DNA of 64,000 bases from Paenibacillus sp. FSL R5-0623 (GCF_037974265.1 NZ_CP150233.1:682001-746000); one strand, 5' to 3'. Counted from the first letter of the stretch, positions 25,188 through 33,430 are shown. Made by a program: numbers and translations. Notes: generated by a model from the sequence alone, not told the origin.

Positions 25188-26555
25188 ATGGGTTTACAGG
25201 AACAGAAACAACATTTCAGCGTGAATTTGCTGGACTGGTATATGATCAACCGACGGGATTTGCCGTGGCGTCGCCACAACAATCCGTATTTCACATGGGT
25301 ATCGGAGATTATGCTTCAGCAGACTCGGGTTGATACGGTAATTCCGTATTTTAATCGTTTTATCGGGAATTTCCCGACCGTGCAGGCGTTGGCGGAAGCA
25401 CCCGAAGAGGATGTGTTGAAAAATTGGGAGGGACTCGGTTATTACTCCCGTGCACGTAATCTTCAGGCCGCCGCGAGACAAGTCATGGAGCTGCACGGAG
25501 GCGAGATGCCGCAGGACAAGCAGGCTGTCTTTGCATTAAAAGGGGTGGGCCCGTATACTGCCGGGGCCATACTCAGCATTGCCTTCAACCAGCCGCAGCC
25601 TGCGGTAGATGGCAATGTCATGCGGGTACTGTCCCGATACTTCCTCATCGATGAGGACATTATGAAGGGCAGCACCCGGGTGTTGATGGAAGAGCTCGCA
25701 GGAGAGCTCATTCCGGAAGGGCGAGCGCGTGATTTCAATCAGGCGCTGATGGAGCTTGGCGCGTTGGTGTGTACACCCAAAGCGCCGCACTGCCTGACTT
25801 GCCCGGTCATGGAGCAATGTTCCGGCCGCATCGCCGGAAGAGAGCTTACACTGCCGGTCAAGACCAAGGCGAAGCCGCCGCGCCCTGAGCAGCGGCTGGT
25901 CGCGATTGTGGAGGGCCACGGTGCTCATCGCGGCCAAGTGCTTGTGCGCCAGCGCCCAGACACGGGCCTATTGGCCCGCATGTGGGAGCTGCCGCATGTG
26001 CTCGCGGCGCCCGCCGCAGCCAGCAAGAAGGCGGCGCCGCTGGCGGATGAGCCGGCCATGGCATTGCTGGCCGGCAGTCTGTGGGCGGAAGGCTTCGCTG
26101 CTCGCCCGGAAGGGCTGGCTACCCATGCGGAGCATGTGTTCAGCCACATTGTCTGGAGCCTGCAGGTGTACAAGTGTACCGAGCAGGACCAGAGCAGTGA
26201 GCTTCCGCTGATCGCAGCGGAAGCCAGAGCCGCCTACGATGCACAGGCGGCAACAAGGGAGGGCACAGCCTCATCAGCAGCTGTGTCTCCTGAGTCAGAC
26301 ACAACGCATTCATCGGTGCCAGGCACGCCTCATGCGCAGAACCTCTCAACATCGCTTAACGATGGAGAGAGGTTGATGTCATCATCTGACGTTAGTGACC
26401 TAGCACTGAGTACTACGACACTGACAGGTAAAGGCGATGGCTTGACCTACCGCTGGATCAGTCCGGAAGATATGGACAAGATGGCATTCCCGAATATATT
26501 TCTGAAGCTGATCAGCAGTTATTTTGCGGGAGCTTATGATCAAGTGAATGATTAA
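25188..26555 (+). CDS. mutY: A/G-specific adenine glycosylase MutY with an enlarged C-terminal domain
   Basis: The protein has 455 residues, about 90 longer than usual MutY. The catalytic domain is intact: Glu40 in WVSEIMLQQTRVDTV, a helix-hairpin-helix LKGVGPYTAGAI with Asp141 in AVDGNVMRV, and the 4Fe-4S ligands Cys195, 202, 205 and 211. It removes adenine mispaired with 8-oxoguanine. The NUDIX-like C-terminal domain (about 233-455) is interrupted at about 333-417 by a Ser/Thr/Ala-rich stretch (for example SSAAVSPESDTTHSSVPGTP). It resumes as YRWISPEDMDKMAFPNIFLK. GC content climbs sharply at about 25860-26130. ATG 25188 follows AGGAGAGGA. Confidence 0.93.
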   Translation: MGLQEQKQHFSVNLLDWYMINRRDLPWRRHNNPYFTWVSEIMLQQTRVDTVIPYFNRFIGNFPTVQALAEAPEEDVLKNWEGLGYYSRARNLQAAARQVMELHGGEMPQDKQAVFALKGVGPYTAGAILSIAFNQPQPAVDGNVMRVLSRYFLIDEDIMKGSTRVLMEELAGELIPEGRARDFNQALMELGALVCTPKAPHCLTCPVMEQCSGRIAGRELTLPVKTKAKPPRPEQRLVAIVEGHGAHRGQVLVRQRPDTGLLARMWELPHVLAAPAAASKKAAPLADEPAMALLAGSLWAEGFAARPEGLATHAEHVFSHIVWSLQVYKCTEQDQSSELPLIAAEARAAYDAQAATREGTASSAAVSPESDTTHSSVPGTPHAQNLSTSLNDGERLMSSSDVSDLALSTTTLTGKGDGLTYRWISPEDMDKMAFPNIFLKLISSYFAGAYDQVND

Positions 26556-26564
26556 ATGGGGGAG

Positions 26565-26709
26565 CTAACGAACCTGAGTGACGTTATCATAGCCAAATCA
26601 ACCCAAGTTTCCGCATCAAAGCCCGTATTTGGGGAAATAGCTACTCTGAGATTCGTTATGTTCGCGATACGATAAAATATGGAGCAATAGCGTGTCCTGG
26701 GTTCGTTAG
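26565..26709. repeat. Imperfect inverted-repeat element after mutY
   Basis: CTAACGAACC (from 26565) is mirrored by GGTTCGTTAG (ending 26709), and the arms stay similar for about 18 bases. The roughly 145-base element lies between mutY and its terminator and has no ORF. It could be a REP/MITE-like element or a structured 3' UTR. Confidence 0.45.
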
Positions 26710-26746
26710 AAACAAAACACCCTTTAACTATAACTATAGCGATAGC

Positions 26747-26796
26747 AAAAAAGAGAGCCTGATCACGGTCATAACGACCGAATCAGGCTCTCTTTT
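26747..26796. terminator. Bidirectional terminator between mutY and sodA
   Basis: AAAAGAGAGCCTGAT pairs with ATCAGGCTCTCTTTT and an inner CGGTC/GACCG stem lies in the loop. Confidence 0.92.
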
Positions 26797-26821
26797 ATGT
26801 TAACTGTCCATACTAACAGTC

Positions 26822-27433
26822 TTATTTTGCAGAAGCGTAGCGTTTGTTCACTTCATCCCAGTTGATTACATTCCAGAAAGCACCGATATAATCAGGACGT
26901 TTGTTTTGATATTTCAGGTAGTAAGCGTGCTCCCATACATCCAGACCCAGAACCGGAGTCAGGCCTTCGAAGAGAGGGCTGTCTTGGTTAGGTGTGCTAG
27001 TGATGGACAACTTGCCATCTTTGCCAACTACGAGCCAAGCCCAGCCGGAACCGAAACGAGTTGTAGCTGCTTTAGCGAAATCTTCTTTGAATTTGTCAAA
27101 GCCACCCAGTTCGCTATCGATTGCTGCTGCGATATCGCCTGTAGGAGCGCCGCCGCCGTTAGGTCCGATGATTTCCCAGAACAGGCTGTGGTTAGCATGT
27201 CCACCACCATTGTTGCGAACCGCTGTGCGGATGCCTTCAGGTACGCTGTCAAGGTTAGCAATCAGATCTTCCAAACTTTTTTCTTGCAGTTCAGGAGCAC
27301 TTTCCAGAGCTGCGTTCAAGTTGGTTACATAAGTATTGTGATGGCGATCGTGGTGGATTTCCATCGTTTGTGCATCGATATGTGGTTCCAGTGCGTCGTT
27401 AGCGTAAGGAAGTGCCGGTAATTGAAAAGCCAT
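26822..27433 (-). CDS. sodA: Superoxide dismutase, Mn type
   Basis: The protein has 203 residues, full length. Metal ligands are His28 (EIHHDRHH), His82 ([10 protein letters not shown]), Asp165 and His169 ([15 protein letters not shown]). GGGHANH and TPNQDSP (Gln150 region) favour manganese over iron. The N-terminus [19 protein letters not shown] lacks a signal peptide, so the enzyme is cytoplasmic. A good ribosome-binding site (AGGAGGTATTTC) precedes ATG, and a sigma-A-like promoter lies at 27534-27506. A second SOD domain occurs in the fusion gene at 34916-36196. Confidence 0.95.
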   Translation of the reverse strand: MAFQLPALPYANDALEPHIDAQTMEIHHDRHHNTYVTNLNAALESAPELQEKSLEDLIANLDSVPEGIRTAVRNNGGGHANHSLFWEIIGPNGGGAPTGDIAAAIDSELGGFDKFKEDFAKAATTRFGSGWAWLVVGKDGKLSITSTPNQDSPLFEGLTPVLGLDVWEHAYYLKYQNKRPDYIGAFWNVINWDEVNKRYASAK

Positions 27434-27505
27434 AATGAAATACCTCCTGAGATTTTAGGTTTTTTTGAAAACAGGTACATATGTAATAATACCCTTGCCA
27501 CTATT

Positions 27506-27534
27506 ATTAAACCGCATTCGGGCTAATTAAGCAA
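27506..27534 (-). promoter_or_regulatory. Probable sodA promoter
   Basis: On the minus strand TTGCTT (27534-27529) and TTTAAT (27511-27506) are separated by 17 bases, about 70 bases before the start codon. Confidence 0.5.
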
Positions 27535-27664
27535 CATTTTTGTTTATTAAGTCCCCCGAGGCGTTGATCTAATGATGGGCCAGAGATAACAAACATATTT
27601 TACCCTTTATGCAACTATTTATGTGTTTTCAGGCGTTAAAATGGATGTAAAGTTTAATATTCGT

Positions 27665-27680
27665 ATGTAAACGGTTACAA
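27665..27680 (+). promoter_or_regulatory. Cre-like CcpA site
   Basis: ATGTAAACGGTTACAA fits every fixed position of the Bacillus cre consensus WTGNAANCGNWNNCW. A partial second site (AAGCGCTTTCA) follows a few bases later. The target could be the GNAT gene or sodA. Confidence 0.55.
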
Positions 27681-27853
27681 TTAAGCGCTTTCAAAAGAAA
27701 ATGCGTGTTTTATGGAGAAAAGTATGGTTTAATTGACGAAGAAGCGGTATTTTCTCGTTTTTTGTCATTATATGAACATTGGGTTTTTGGTAAAAAGGGA
27801 TTCCCTTTTTATAAAAAACCTCATCTAAGCTAACGAAAAGGGAGATTTAAGAC

Positions 27854-28279
27854 ATGCACGTTCGTTCCTTTCAGTTGAGTGATGCAAGCCAGATGACGGA
27901 GCTTCTCCAGGTTGCACTATCGGAAGAGTGTTATGAGAACACGATGGGCCCGTTTGCCCGTCAATTGTCATGGGATTCTGACCTGATCATGGTTGCGGAA
28001 GAAGAGGGAGACCTCGTAGGCGCTTTGATCGGTACGATTGATCACAACCAGGGTTGTATCTACCGTATTGCGGTTCATCCAGACTATCGTCGCCGTGGAG
28101 TCGGCAAAACACTTGTTGAGGCTATGGAACAGCGGTTCCAGCAGCGTAAAGTCAGCCAAGTATGGGTGGCGGGTGATGAGCACAACAAAGTAGCCATGCC
28201 TCTATATGAAGCAATGGGTTACGGTGCCAATCAGATTATGAGCGCTTTCCAGACTCTTAGTATTTTGTCCAAAGCTTAG
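27854..28279 (+). CDS. GNAT N-acetyltransferase (YpeA-like)
   Basis: The protein has 141 residues, a single compact GNAT domain. Motif A is IYRIAVHPDYRRRGVGKTLV with the acetyl-CoA-binding R-R-G-V-G-K. Motif B follows as VWVAGDEHNKVAMPLYEAMGY. Family likeness is to E. coli YpeA and small Bacillus GNAT enzymes of unknown substrate. The start at ATG 27854 follows AAAGGGAGA. A cre-like site 180 bases upstream may bring carbon-catabolite control. A weak terminator-like hairpin lies at 28326-28374. Confidence 0.85.
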   Translation: MHVRSFQLSDASQMTELLQVALSEECYENTMGPFARQLSWDSDLIMVAEEEGDLVGALIGTIDHNQGCIYRIAVHPDYRRRGVGKTLVEAMEQRFQQRKVSQVWVAGDEHNKVAMPLYEAMGYGANQIMSAFQTLSILSKA

Positions 28280-28325
28280 TTTGCATGTTTAAAAAGAAAT
28301 AAAAAAAAGATTTTCATTTCATATT

Positions 28326-28374
28326 AGGCATATCTCTTTAACGTGTAAGAACGTGAGGGATGTGCCTTTCTATT
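28326..28374 (+). terminator. Probable intrinsic terminator after the GNAT gene
   Basis: AGGCATATCTCT pairs with AGGGATGTGCCT using G-U pairs across an 18-base loop, followed by TTCTATTT. Confidence 0.5.
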
Positions 28375-28460
28375 TATATGAGTGTTCTTCACATCATATT
28401 CCTCTGGTTTCCTCATTTTATGAACATGCTTCGGAGTCTCTGAATTCTATTTAAATCACC

Positions 28461-28489
28461 TTGACTATCCCGGCTGTATTCACGATAAC
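28461..28489 (+). promoter_or_regulatory. Probable lepB promoter
   Basis: TTGACT (28461-28466) and GATAAC (28484-28489) are 17 bases apart, about 115 bases before the TTG start. Confidence 0.45.
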
Positions 28490-28605
28490 GAAGGTATTGG
28501 TGCTCATAACCAATTGTTTCACTCTCCCAAATGAAGTAGACTGAAAGGGAGTATGGTCACCAGGTTACAAGTTTAATTCAACTATTTAATAAATGAGGTG
28601 TCCCT

Positions 28606-29211
28606 TTGAATTCCAATAATCATTCAATGGAACATGTGACTTCCGAGCAACGAAATGAACCGTCAAAGCCTGAACAACCGGGGAAATCCTGGGCTGTCGA
28701 GCTGTGGGACTGGGTCAAAACGATTGTTGTTGCTTTTGTAATCATGATGCTGCTGAACCTGTTTGTGTTCAATCTGTCGATGGTCAAGGGACAGTCCATG
28801 CAGCCGACACTGGTTGAGCGAGATCGCCTTTTCGTCAACAAAATTGTATACCATCTGGGTACTCCTTCCCGATCAGATGTGATCGTACTTCGTGATCCAA
28901 GTGAAGGTGTAGAGAAGAAAGATTTTCTGGTGAAACGGATCGTTGGACTTCCGGGAGATACAATTGAAGTTAGGGATCACCATCTATATGTGAACGGCGA
29001 GCAACAAGCGGAAACGTACACCGATATTGAGGTGCAGGACCCGGATTTTGGCCCAATCACACTGGAGCCGGATCATTTCTTCGTGATGGGGGATAATCGT
29101 CATGAAGGCAAAAGTAAGGATAGCCGAGTGTTTGGCAGTATTACATCCGATCAGATTGTAGGCAAGGCTGAATTTATTTTCTGGCCGTTTTCTGAATTGA
29201 AGAAATTGTAA
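28606..29211 (+). CDS. lepB: Type I signal peptidase
   Basis: The protein has 201 residues, with one N-terminal membrane helix (about 38-58) and an extracytoplasmic catalytic domain. The nucleophile Ser64 is in VKGQSMQPTL and the general base Lys110 is in DFLVKRIVGLPGD. Boxes D and E appear as VNGEQ and MGDNRHEGKSKDSRVFG. It cleaves signal peptides of Sec/Tat-exported proteins, including presumably the secreted proteins in this window. It starts at TTG 28606 after GAGGTG. ATG 28627 is an alternative but would be less well supported. Confidence 0.93.
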   Translation: MNSNNHSMEHVTSEQRNEPSKPEQPGKSWAVELWDWVKTIVVAFVIMMLLNLFVFNLSMVKGQSMQPTLVERDRLFVNKIVYHLGTPSRSDVIVLRDPSEGVEKKDFLVKRIVGLPGDTIEVRDHHLYVNGEQQAETYTDIEVQDPDFGPITLEPDHFFVMGDNRHEGKSKDSRVFGSITSDQIVGKAEFIFWPFSELKKL

Positions 29212-29308
29212 AATGCTGACAGGACAACAACTTCAGACTGCATTTTGCGTTAAACCATATAGACTCGTTCCGTTTGAATTCAAGTATGTAAGGCATATAT
29301 AGAAATTA

Positions 29309-29339
29309 ACGCCTGTCCTCTTACCGTGAGGCGGGCGTT
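29309..29339 (+). terminator. Hairpin before the queG-ogt start, possible terminator
   Basis: AACGCCTGTCCTC can pair with the GAGGCGGGCGTT arm around TTACCGT. There is no real T-run, so it could also be a leader hairpin. Confidence 0.35.
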
Positions 29340-29382
29340 CACTATTTACGGAATAAGTGTCGGAAGAAGAGAGGGAAGAGGA

Positions 29383-31263
29383 ATGACGAGCGTACAGACC
29401 GGGGCAGCACAGGATGCCTCCGTATGGGAGAAGTTAAAACAGGAGATCAAGGCAGCTGGCCCCGGACTGGGCATTGATGATATCGGTTTTGCTTCGGCTG
29501 ATCCCTTTGTTTCCCTGAAGTCGCTGCTGGAGCAGTCGCGGGATAAGGGGTATGCTTCAGGTTTTGAAGAGCCGGATATTGAAAAAAGGGTGCACCCTGC
29601 CTTAAAAGATGGCGAGCCCGCTTCACTTATTGCAATAGCCGTGGCATACCCATCCAAAATGGTGAATCCGCCGAAATCGGAGCCTGGTGCATATCGGGGC
29701 ATTTTTGCCCGTTCGGCTTGGGGTCAGGATTATCATCAGGTCCTGCGTGCAGCGATGGACAAGCTGGTAAATTTTATACGTGAACGTGTACCTGAGGCCA
29801 TGATCGAAAGCATGGTAGACACGGGAGCACTGGTGGATCGTGCGGTGTCCCAGCGTGCGGGAATTGGTTTTAGCGCCAAAAACTGTGCCATTATATCGCC
29901 CAAATTCGGTTCATGGATTTTTCTCGGAGAACTGGTAACGAATATTCCTTTTCAACCAGACACACCTGTGACCGAAGACTGCGGCGAATGTACAAAATGT
30001 ATTGATGCCTGTCCTACAGGAGCATTGGTGGGGCCGGGGCAGTTGAATTCACAGCGTTGTATTTCTTTTGTAACCCAGACAAAAGGGTTCGTGGATGAAG
30101 AATTTATGCTGAAAATAGGCAACCGTCTGTACGGTTGTGACACGTGTCAGATTGTCTGTCCGAAGAACCGGGGCAAGAACTGGGATCACCATCCCGAGTT
30201 TCATCCCGATCCGGAGATTGTGAAGCCACTCCTGTTGCCGCTACTGGACATTGGTAACCGGGAATTCAAGGAACGTTTCGGTCAGAGTTCCGCCGCTTGG
30301 CGGGGCAAGAAGCCGATTCAACGCAACGCCGTTATTGCCCTGGGCAATTTCAAAGACAAAAGTGCTGTACCCAAACTTACAGAAGTACTAAAACGTGATC
30401 CGCGCCCCGAGTTGCGGGGAACCGCAGCTTGGGCGTTAAGCAGAATTGGAGGAGAAGACGCCATGAGAGCAATTGGGGAAGCTGCCGCTAACGAACAAGA
30501 TGGGAACGTACTAAGCATGCTGCAGAAGGCCGAGGAGCGACTGAGTTCGTCCGAGACCTTACCCAAACAGCCACAGGCTGGGCAAGTGAGTGAGAAGCAG
30601 CCAGAGGAACAGAACAACGAGAACAATGCCTTACGAGCGTTACAACAGGATTTGAAAATGGAAGCTGGGATTGAACCGGGTAATGAGCAGTCTGCACAAC
30701 CTGTCACACCGGAAGCCGCAGCGTGGAAACCTTCAGCCGTTACGGGTCTTCATGGCAAGCCCGTATACTACGATGAGATACTGACACCGATTGGTACTCT
30801 TACGTTATGCGCGACGGATGAAGGACTGTGTCACATTGATTTTGGCGCCTTCCACGTGCGCGAAGCTCATCTGCAACAATGGGCCCGCATCTGGATTGGC
30901 GAGTATCGATATGAGAAGAATGAAGAGAAGCTCAGTGAAGCTGCAAAGCAGTTACAGGAGTATTTTGCAGGGGAGAGAAAAACGTTCGACCTGCAGCTTG
31001 ATCGGCTTGGAACACCATTCCAGCTACAAGTATGGCAGGTTCTGTCCGATATATCTTATGGAGAGGCCTCATCACACCAACAGGTTGCGGAAATCATCGG
31101 CAGACCCAAGGCTGTTCGTGCAGTTCTGGACGCCATCAGCAAGAATCCGATTCCGATTATTATTCCCTGTCACCGTATCAGTGGTAAAGACGGTACCCTG
31201 GTGGGTTATGTAGGCGGTCTGCAAACCAAGGAGCAATTGCTCGCATTGGAGCAGCTATCGTAA
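29383..31263 (+). CDS. queG: Fusion protein: epoxyqueuosine reductase QueG + O6-methylguanine-DNA methyltransferase Ogt
   Basis: The protein has 626 residues with two enzymes in one frame. Residues about 1-310 are QueG, the cobalamin and 4Fe-4S enzyme that makes queuosine in tRNA. The conserved Asp146 is in MVDTGALVDRA, and the ferredoxin cysteines are in DCGECTKCIDACPTGAL and YGCDTCQIVCPKN. HEAT-like repeats (about 311-385) follow, as in normal QueG. After a Gln/Glu-rich linker (about 386-455) comes a full Ogt/MGMT domain with acceptor Cys596 in IIIPCHRISG, preceded by NPIP and followed by GYVGGL. ATG 29383 follows AGAGGAAGAGG. The reading frame is uninterrupted across the junction. Confidence 0.92.
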   Translation: MTSVQTGAAQDASVWEKLKQEIKAAGPGLGIDDIGFASADPFVSLKSLLEQSRDKGYASGFEEPDIEKRVHPALKDGEPASLIAIAVAYPSKMVNPPKSEPGAYRGIFARSAWGQDYHQVLRAAMDKLVNFIRERVPEAMIESMVDTGALVDRAVSQRAGIGFSAKNCAIISPKFGSWIFLGELVTNIPFQPDTPVTEDCGECTKCIDACPTGALVGPGQLNSQRCISFVTQTKGFVDEEFMLKIGNRLYGCDTCQIVCPKNRGKNWDHHPEFHPDPEIVKPLLLPLLDIGNREFKERFGQSSAAWRGKKPIQRNAVIALGNFKDKSAVPKLTEVLKRDPRPELRGTAAWALSRIGGEDAMRAIGEAAANEQDGNVLSMLQKAEERLSSSETLPKQPQAGQVSEKQPEEQNNENNALRALQQDLKMEAGIEPGNEQSAQPVTPEAAAWKPSAVTGLHGKPVYYDEILTPIGTLTLCATDEGLCHIDFGAFHVREAHLQQWARIWIGEYRYEKNEEKLSEAAKQLQEYFAGERKTFDLQLDRLGTPFQLQVWQVLSDISYGEASSHQQVAEIIGRPKAVRAVLDAISKNPIPIIIPCHRISGKDGTLVGYVGGLQTKEQLLALEQLS

Positions 31264-31278
31264 GAGCGGGGGACGTTC

Positions 31279-32310
31279 ATGAAGTATGTAAACGTGGAGA
31301 GCGTGGAAGCGGGGGAGCTTCTGGGCAAGACGGTATATTCCAGTAACGGCACGGTATTGCTGTCTGCCGGAGTCCAGCTCACCGTATACATGGTCAATAC
31401 GCTGAAGCGTATTGGCGTGACCATGTTATACATCCAGGATGAAGCGTATAAAGATGTGGATGCAGAAGACATTCTGGATGAAACCACGAAACGGGCAATA
31501 ATTAACGAAATGAGTGTCACACTCGAATCCATTCGATCCGGGAAAGACTGGAGTCCGAGGAAAGTTGCCCTCAGTATAGAGAAGTTGCTGAATGATGTAC
31601 TGAACGGGCGTGAAATGCTTGTGCAGCTCACCGATATTCGTACCAAAGACAATGCACAGTATGTTCATGCGATGAATGTATGTTTGTTGTCTTCGGTCAT
31701 CGGACTGAATATGGGACTCAATTATAATCAACTGAAGGACCTTGCTGTGGGGGCATTATTGCATGATATTGGCAAAGTGGGGGAACCTCCTGGCAGTGGC
31801 TCTGCGGCAAATTCTTCGCTGCACCATACATGGCGTGGATTCGAAGTGATTAAGAACAAACGGGAGTTTAGTCTGTTGGTCGCCCATACAGCCCTGCAGC
31901 ATCATGAGCATGTAGATGGTACAGGCATGCCGAGAGGGATCAAGGGAAGTGACATCCATCTGTTTGCGAGAATCGTTAGTGTGGCTAATATCTATGATAA
32001 TCTCATTAATGGTTTATCCAAGGACAGTTTGATGCCACATGAGGCCTGTGAAGAGATGATGGCATTGTCTGGTACAAAACTGGATCGGGATATTCTGATT
32101 GAGTTCAACAAGAGTGTATCCGTGTATCCCAATGGCACAGCGGTGCGACTGTCCACCAAAGAGACTGGAGTCATTGTGCGTCAACATCGGGGATTGCCCG
32201 GCAGACCTGTAATCAGGGTGGCGCGCGGAAGTACGCGTTATTCTCTGGATGTGGTTGAAATCGATCTGGCTCAGCATACAACCGTTTTCATTGAAGCTGT
32301 CATGACGTAG
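31279..32310 (+). CDS. HD-GYP-type phosphodiesterase domain protein with altered GYP motif
   Basis: The protein has 343 residues. The HD core begins with AVGALLHDIGKVGEP (His162-Asp163) and continues with HHTWRGFEVI. The second half has LQHHEHVDGTGMPRGIKGSDIHLFARIVSVANIYDNL, whose HHE-x2-DG-x-G-M-P replaces the canonical G-Y-P. HD-GYP proteins hydrolyse cyclic di-GMP; because the signature is altered, activity is uncertain. An N-terminal DUF3391-like segment (1-70) precedes it. It starts 15 bases after queG-ogt, with a GAGCGGGGGA site, so it is in the same operon. Confidence 0.85.
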   Translation: MKYVNVESVEAGELLGKTVYSSNGTVLLSAGVQLTVYMVNTLKRIGVTMLYIQDEAYKDVDAEDILDETTKRAIINEMSVTLESIRSGKDWSPRKVALSIEKLLNDVLNGREMLVQLTDIRTKDNAQYVHAMNVCLLSSVIGLNMGLNYNQLKDLAVGALLHDIGKVGEPPGSGSAANSSLHHTWRGFEVIKNKREFSLLVAHTALQHHEHVDGTGMPRGIKGSDIHLFARIVSVANIYDNLINGLSKDSLMPHEACEEMMALSGTKLDRDILIEFNKSVSVYPNGTAVRLSTKETGVIVRQHRGLPGRPVIRVARGSTRYSLDVVEIDLAQHTTVFIEAVMT

Positions 32311-32475
32311 CTTGTGTGCGGTTCAACTGGAAAATCCGTTTGCTCAAGGCGTGCGGAAATGCTATGATACTTTCAGGAAATCCGGTCTGTGTCAGGCTTG
32401 CAACATATGTGTGGAACAACATGAAGTGACACGGATTATCAGGCTTTTTAGAATGCATACAGAGGTGTCTAAGAG

Positions 32476-32739
32476 ATGGATATTGTTATACCGATTATTA
32501 CATTGATTGTTGGTCTGGTCGGGGGATTTTTCATCGGGGTGTTCTACTTGCGTAAACAACTTGAGAAAATGCAAAGCAATCCGGACATGCTTCAGAAAAT
32601 GGCGAAGCAAATGGGCTACAACCTGAATGGCAAGCAAATGCAGCGTGCCCAGCAGATGATGAAGAATCAGCAGCCAGGAGCAAAAATGCCTCAGCCGCAA
32701 CAGCATCCTGCGCGTAAAAGTTCGGGCCGCCGAAAATAA
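32476..32739 (+). CDS. yneF: YneF-family (UPF0154) small membrane protein
   Basis: The protein has 87 residues. A single N-terminal membrane helix (IVIPIITLIVGLVGGFFIGV) is followed by the UPF0154 signature: RKQLEKMQSNPDMLQKMAKQ and MGYNLNGKQMQRAQQMM. The C-terminal tail is Gln/Pro/Lys-rich and longer than in B. subtilis YneF. The family's function is unknown. ATG 32476 lies after a modest GAGGTG site. Position: downstream of the HD-GYP gene and before a family B leader hairpin. Confidence 0.88.
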   Translation: MDIVIPIITLIVGLVGGFFIGVFYLRKQLEKMQSNPDMLQKMAKQMGYNLNGKQMQRAQQMMKNQQPGAKMPQPQQHPARKSSGRRK

Positions 32740-32767
32740 TAGCAGGGAATAACTGCTTAAAAGTGCG

Positions 32768-32810
32768 TGTTCAAAAAGTTGGGTTGTACTTTTGAACAAC
32801 CTCTTACAGT
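32768..32810 (+). repeat. Leader hairpin repeat family B, copy upstream of folE
   Basis: TGTTCAAAAAGT (32768-32779) pairs with ACTTTTGAACA (32788-32798), followed by ACCTCTTACAGTA. This tail matches the acpS copy at 24721-24733 almost exactly. It ends about ten bases before the folE ribosome-binding site. Confidence 0.7.
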
Positions 32811-32836
32811 AGTGGTTCGAAAGGAGGCGTTTGGCA

Positions 32837-33430
32837 GTGGCTGGCGTTAAAGATTATTTGAATTCAAAAGTATCCGACAATCGGGAAAAGATCGAGTATC
32901 ATGTAGAGCAGATCCTGAAATTGATCGGAGAAGATAGTACACGTGAGGGGCTGCTTGAAACGCCTGCACGTGTGACCCGAATGTATGAAGAAATTTTTGG
33001 TGGATATGAAGTAGACCCGCGCGATGTGCTCGGTGTCACGTTTGACGAGAATCACGAAGAACTGGTTATCGTCAAGGATATTGTCTACTACAGTCAATGT
33101 GAGCATCATATGGCGCCGTTCTTCGGCAAGGTGCACATTGGATATGTACCAAGCGGCAAGATCGTTGGTCTGAGCAAAATGGCTCGTCTGGTGGAAGCCG
33201 TAACACGTCGCCTGCAAGTTCAGGAACGTATTACGTCACAGATCGCTGACATTCTGACAGAGGCCGTTGAACCTCATGGAGTTATGGTCGTTGTGGAAGG
33301 CGAGCACTTGTGCATGTGTTCCCGCGGCGTGAAGAAACCGGGAAGCAAGACGGTAACGTCTGCTGTACGTGGTTCTTTCCGTGAGAATCCGGCACAACGT
33401 GCGGAGTTCTTGTCTTTGGTAAAAGATTAA
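32837..33430 (+). CDS. folE: GTP cyclohydrolase I, FolE type
   Basis: The protein has 197 residues, the standard length. Zinc ligands are Cys88 and His91 in YYSQCEHHMAPF, and Cys159 in EHLCMCSRGV. Other signatures are RVTRMYEEIFGGY and GLSKMARLVEAVTRRLQ, with KPGSKTVTSAVRG near the end. It converts GTP to dihydroneopterin triphosphate, the first step of tetrahydrofolate synthesis; the queuosine pathway can also use this enzyme. GTG 32837 sits nine bases after AAGGAGG; TTG 32831 is only three away and less likely. The coding part begins just after a family B hairpin. Confidence 0.95.
   Translation: MAGVKDYLNSKVSDNREKIEYHVEQILKLIGEDSTREGLLETPARVTRMYEEIFGGYEVDPRDVLGVTFDENHEELVIVKDIVYYSQCEHHMAPFFGKVHIGYVPSGKIVGLSKMARLVEAVTRRLQVQERITSQIADILTEAVEPHGVMVVVEGEHLCMCSRGVKKPGSKTVTSAVRGSFRENPAQRAEFLSLVKD

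Larger units (their letters stand above)
27434..27853. other. Divergent intergenic region sodA / GNAT
   Basis: This 420-base AT-rich region holds the sodA promoter and a cre-like CcpA site at 27665-27680. A half-conserved second cre, AAGCGCTTTCA, follows at 27682-27693. No ORF with a ribosome-binding site was found. Confidence 0.55.
28280..28605. other. Intergenic region GNAT / lepB
   Basis: It contains a probable terminator (28326-28374) and the lepB promoter (28461-28489). Nothing else recognised. Confidence 0.5.
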
